Source of the DNA: Taxillus chinensis
Lineage: Eukaryota > Streptophyta > Magnoliopsida > Santalales > Loranthaceae
Length of the DNA stretch: 64,000 nucleotides
Direction: 5' to 3'
Assembly: GCA_023512835.1 (NCBI GenBank)
Contig: CM042092.1
Location: forward strand, 50,040,400-50,104,399
Part shown: in pieces, positions 60,566 through 64,000 of the stretch
How the letters are laid out: every line of letters starts with the position of its first letter
Numbering within the stretch: the first letter of the stretch is position 1
Position numbers and translations under genes: made by a program
Notes under the pieces: generated by a model
Database searches by the model: none
The model's input: only the letters and a program-made list of their open reading frames with translations
What the model was told of the DNA's origin: nothing

Positions 60566-62267
60566 TGCGTATTGAGAGCCCTAGCCGTCCTTGGAGCAAG
60601 GGAGAGAGAAAAAGGTCGTTGAAGCTTTTGGGCGTTCTGACAAATAAAGTCTGTTGCACCATGTTAGAGGTAGGTGTTTTTATCCTTCTCAAACTCTCCT
60701 AGAGTCTTATAACATCTAGGGTTGGTATAGTTTCGGGAATCAAAGATTGAATGAACGATTTTGCATGTAACTGAGATAGGAAGTCTAAATAAAGATGTTT
60801 GACGTTCAAGGTCGTTGTTGAGGATGTATAAATCATTTTAAAGAGGATTCTTCGTATGCTGGAACTATATGAACAGTTCGGTCGGTGAACAGTGTTGGTC
60901 GGGTGAACAGTAAAGTGATCTGGTGAAGCTAATTTTTATACCGATGAAATATTTGCGGTATTTAAATGAACATTTCCTTTTGGTCGAGTGAAATTTGAGG
61001 TGGTCGGGTGAACAGTAACTGGTCGAGTAAAATTAATTTTTAAACGGTTAGAATATTCGCGGTATTTAGATGAATGTTTCCTTCTAGTCGGGTGAATTTT
61101 GAGGTGGTCGGGTGAACAATAACTGGTCGAGTGAAGCTAATTTTTAGACGGTTAGAATATTCGCGGTATTTCATTGAACTTTCCCTTCTAGCCGGGTGAA
61201 CAAAAATCTGATCGGGTGAATAGTAACTTTGTCGGATGATTTTTCTGATATTTGTTTTGGATAGCCAGTTAAAAACCCTTCAAAATAGTGGGTATTAATA
61301 GCGAATCAGAGTTCTATAGAATTAGTTATGATTTTTTGAAGTTGGGACAAAATCTGTACTATTTTATTAGCCTGTTTTGTTTCTTTTAATCTGTTAATGG
61401 GAATCTAAGCTTGAAACCTTTAGAGTAAAACCCTAATAAATGTTTGGAGATTGTGGTGTGCCTTTCATTGTTATATTGGTATGCATATATTTATTTTTAT
61501 GCTAAAAACATGTTCGTAATCATTGTACACTGGTATGATTTTATTACAGATGTTATATATTGTTGATGTGTGTTCTTGTTATATAATGCACTATATTTGT
61601 TGTGATGAGGTCCGGTAAAGGACAAGGGTCCGGTAAAGGACAGAGGCCCAGTTAAGAGAAATAAGGGTACGATGGATCCGGTCAAAGACATTGGTGTGGT
61701 AAAGCACAATTTGCACGGTGAAGTGCGTGATTGAATTGTTATGAATAATGATGTTACATGTGATGTGGTTGTTGAACACTACACTCGCACATTTACACTT
61801 TGCATATAAAATTTGTTAGTTTAACTGACCAGAGAGTGTAGAGGGATAGTTACCTACTGAGCTATAAAGCTCACACTTATATTGCTAAATCTCTTGCAGG
61901 TACTGAAGGGAGATTGGAGGAGCACTAATAGTCAAGTAGATCATGATTTTGATGTGATGCTTATGTCATTATAGGACTTATGATTATTATATTATTTGTT
62001 TGAATTGTGATTTCCCGAACATGGGTTCGTGGACATTGTAAAACAGTATAACTATTTTATGGTTTGCTTGTTTTAAAGTATTTTGTTAATGGATATCATT
62101 GAGGAAGTACTATCATACCCCTGTTGTGTGACAGTACAGGGGAGCGTGAGACAGCGCCCGCTTTGTAGTCTCTATTAGGTGCTAGTCACCAACCCCTTAA
62201 CCTTTTGGGTGCAGGCATGGGACAGTCACGTGCTCAATCTCGGGCTTTCGGAATTGGGGGTGTGACA
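60566..62267 (+). mobile_element. gypsy-4 5' LTR, truncated at its 5' end
   Basis: Ends GGGGGTGTGACA next to a primer site. It begins near 60,566 inside what should be the transcribed leader (GAGAGCCCTAGCCG), with no TATA box or U3, so the promoter is missing. Donor AGAG|GTAGGT is at 60,670 and acceptor AAATCTCTTGCAG ends at 61,899. The intervening block (60,860-61,250) repeats GGTCGGGTGAACAGTAA words. U5 has the CACCAACCCCTTAACC segment also seen in gypsy-1, gypsy-2 and Y1. Confidence 0.75.
60860..61250. repeat. GGTCGGGTGAACAGTAA repeat block
   Basis: Degenerate words such as GGTCGGGTGAACAGT, TGGTCGAGTGAAGCTAA and ATTCGCGGTATTT arranged in higher-order units of about 118-120 bp. It sits after the candidate splice donor, as in the other LTRs. 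Confidence 0.8.
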
Positions 62268-62270
62268 AGT

Positions 62271-62282
62271 TAGTATCAGAGC
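62271..62282 (+). promoter_or_regulatory. gypsy-4 primer binding site
   Basis: TAGTATCAGAGC, one change from the initiator-tRNA-Met site, three bases after the LTR end. Confidence 0.8.
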
Positions 62283-62689
62283 CTTTGTTCTAGATAGACC
62301 TAGGTTAGTTAGGGTGATTGATTAATACCTTGGGACTCAAGAGACATTAAGGAGAGCGCCTGATCAACGTAGTCCTTAATGGTTTTCTTAGTCACCTTAG
62401 GGTCAGTCAGATCACCTAGGATGCATTGGGAATGGTGCATACATGACATTGTGCATTATAGGCACTAGAAAAAAATTGTTTCCTACCACTCTGTTGTAAT
62501 ATAATTTGATGCGGTTGATTTGTGATATGATGTGGTATATGCTTATTTGTATGTGATATGAACTATGGGTAGGGAAACATGGGCCCTACTAATTGATGTG
62601 GACCTTAGAGCCATTAGTGAGTAATGAAAACTTTTTCCAAAGTTGTTTGGAACTATAGTTAATTATCGTTTATGTGGTTGGTGCAGAAT

Positions 62690-64000
62690 GCCACCACGAA
62701 GGAGTACAAGAGGTAAATAACCAATGGAGGAGCCTTCCATCGAGTCTGGAGCTCAGGAGCAGCAGGGCACCCAAGCCCCAGCTTTTGGTGAGGATTTTGC
62801 TTCCTAATTAGGGGCACAACTCTTCAATCAGATTCAGGGAGCCTTAGAAGGCACCGTTGAGGGTGTGGTTGAGAGAGTGTTGTAAGGCAACAACATCAGC
62901 CGGATGTTCAGCTTGGAGGACAACAGATTGAATTGCGATAGGCATCTCGACCTGTTGTAGAATGTGATGATGCAGACTGGGCAAACCAATTTTAAGAAGT
63001 ATAACCCGAGGACCTTTGAAGACAGAGCAAAGTCAGGGGATGCCGAGAACTGGGTCAAGTGGACTGAAGACATTTTCTCACTACTTAGGGTGCCAGATGA
63101 TATCAGGGTTTGTTTAGCAACCCACTATCTGCTAGGGGGTGCTCGCAGGTGGTGAGAATGTCACATGGGATGAGTTTGTGGAGCTCTTTTATACAAAATA
63201 TTTTCCACAATCTGAGCAAAAGGCAAAAAGGAGGGAATATTATGCACTTGAGCAAGGGAACAAGTCAGTGGCTAAGTATGTGAAAGCTTTCACCGAATTG
63301 GGAAGATTCGCTCTTAAATCTTGGCAGGTGGAAACAAAGAAGGCCCAGGATTTCGTGGAAGGCCTACGACCGGCCCTAAGAACTCGACTGGAGGTGTGGG
63401 AGTTAGCCATGTACCGTGAAGTAGTTAACAAAGCAATTATTATAGAGAGAAGCTTGGAGCAGGCTAAGATTCAAAGGTCTGGAGGGGCTATGGGGTCCGC
63501 TCATAAAAGGCCCCGAGATGAACAAGGTTTGGGACAAGTGAACAAAAGACCTGTACTGAAATTTTCAGCTTGCTCAGGACCAACGGGCGGCACCTCAACA
63601 ATGGGAGACCCAAGGGCATGTTGGGTTTGTGGCATGCCAGGCCACACAAAGAAAGATTGTAATAAGAAACACTTACGCTATCATAAGTTTGGTCAAGTGG
63701 GGCATCTGGAGAGGACCTATCAATCTGCGAGTTCAGTTAGTGTAGCAGGGCTGCAACAATCCCGAAATATGGGGCAAAGGGGTGGAAACTCATATCAAAG
63801 ACCAACACAGTTAGTTCAAGCCTCCCAGGCCCGGCTTGTGGCACAGCAGGCACAGAAAGAGAGTCAGACACCGAGGACCCATGCGGGTGGAGCTTCCACG
63901 GAGCAGGCCAGTGGTGGTCCTTAGCATGGAAGGAACTATGCGATTACCGATACTAGGACCAGGGGATCTTTGATGGAGGAAACTGAGTTGGGGCCGTCTA
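62690..64000 (+). pseudogene. gypsy-4 gag, frameshifted, running off the window
   Basis: ATG at 62,690 begins MPPRRSTRG and soon meets a stop. The conserved gag domain follows in two frames: 62,964-63,155 (TFEDRAKSGDAENWVKWTED, LLGGARRW) and 63,139-63,924 (VTWDEFVELFYTKYFPQSEQ, GRFALKS, FVEGLRPALRTRLEVWE), the change being near 63,150. The zinc knuckle CWVCGMPGHTKKDC is at about 63,620, followed by a second, degraded one (YHKFGQVGHLERTY). A stop at 63,922 precedes the expected protease, which would start just beyond the window. Chromovirus-like by gag type. Confidence 0.85.

Overview
This is a transposon-dense stretch of nuclear DNA from a flowering plant. Plant identity is indicated by a 13-exon gene for a chloroplast-type FtsH protease (47,738-52,454) and by plant-type Ty1/copia, Ty3/gypsy (chromovirus), hAT and CACTA-like elements. 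The species cannot be named from the sequence. The FtsH gene is the only host gene that looks intact. Almost everything else is retrotransposon, much of it nested and broken.

Layout. (1) 1-21,993 is a nest of four LTR elements. A Sirevirus-like copia (copia-A, minus, to 9,242) interrupts the RNase H region of chromovirus gypsy-1 (plus, 9,243-13,497). Gypsy-1 sits in the leader of gypsy-3 (minus, 13,498-16,646), and gypsy-3 sits in the protease of gypsy-2 (plus, 16,647-21,993). The left halves of all four should lie beyond the left edge. (2) 21,994-24,390 is an AT-rich element with inverted arms of about 700 bp that carry tRNA-like (Pol III) boxes. (3) 24,480-27,090 is a fragment of a gypsy-2-family LTR split by solo LTR X. 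(4) 27,090-35,600 is a second copia (copia-B, minus) split by solo LTR A (perfect target duplication GTTAC) and solo LTR Z. (5) 35,600-42,630 holds an LTR fragment, a CACTA-like terminus and gypsy-5 gag-protease cut by LTR B. (6) 42,640-46,598 holds two plus-strand LTR fragments, one split by a minus-strand solo LTR S with perfect duplication GAAAC. (7) 46,599-52,900 holds a small zinc-finger-like fragment and the FtsH gene. (8) 53,540-57,280 holds copia-C and copia-D remnants. (9) 57,640-60,565 is a dead hAT transposase carrying a 783-bp hAT-type MITE. (10) 60,566-64,000 is the 5' part of gypsy-4 (LTR, primer site, gag), running off the right edge.

The most unusual signal is in the LTRs. Several gypsy LTRs share one architecture: TATA box, then a GA/CT microsatellite, then a consensus splice donor (usually AG|GTAGGT), then a block of short degenerate CpG-containing tandem repeats, then a pyrimidine-rich CAG/TAG acceptor, then U5. 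The geometry implies a 0.7-1.5 kb intron inside the LTR that would remove the repeat block. Three copies of one LTR family carry three different repeat words at the same position. Conversely, LTRs of unrelated families share the same words, for example CATCGTAGTCAAATC in X and Z. I propose this as a candidate undescribed feature: swappable repeat cassettes inside LTR introns. It rests on sequence reading alone, without alignment or RNA data.
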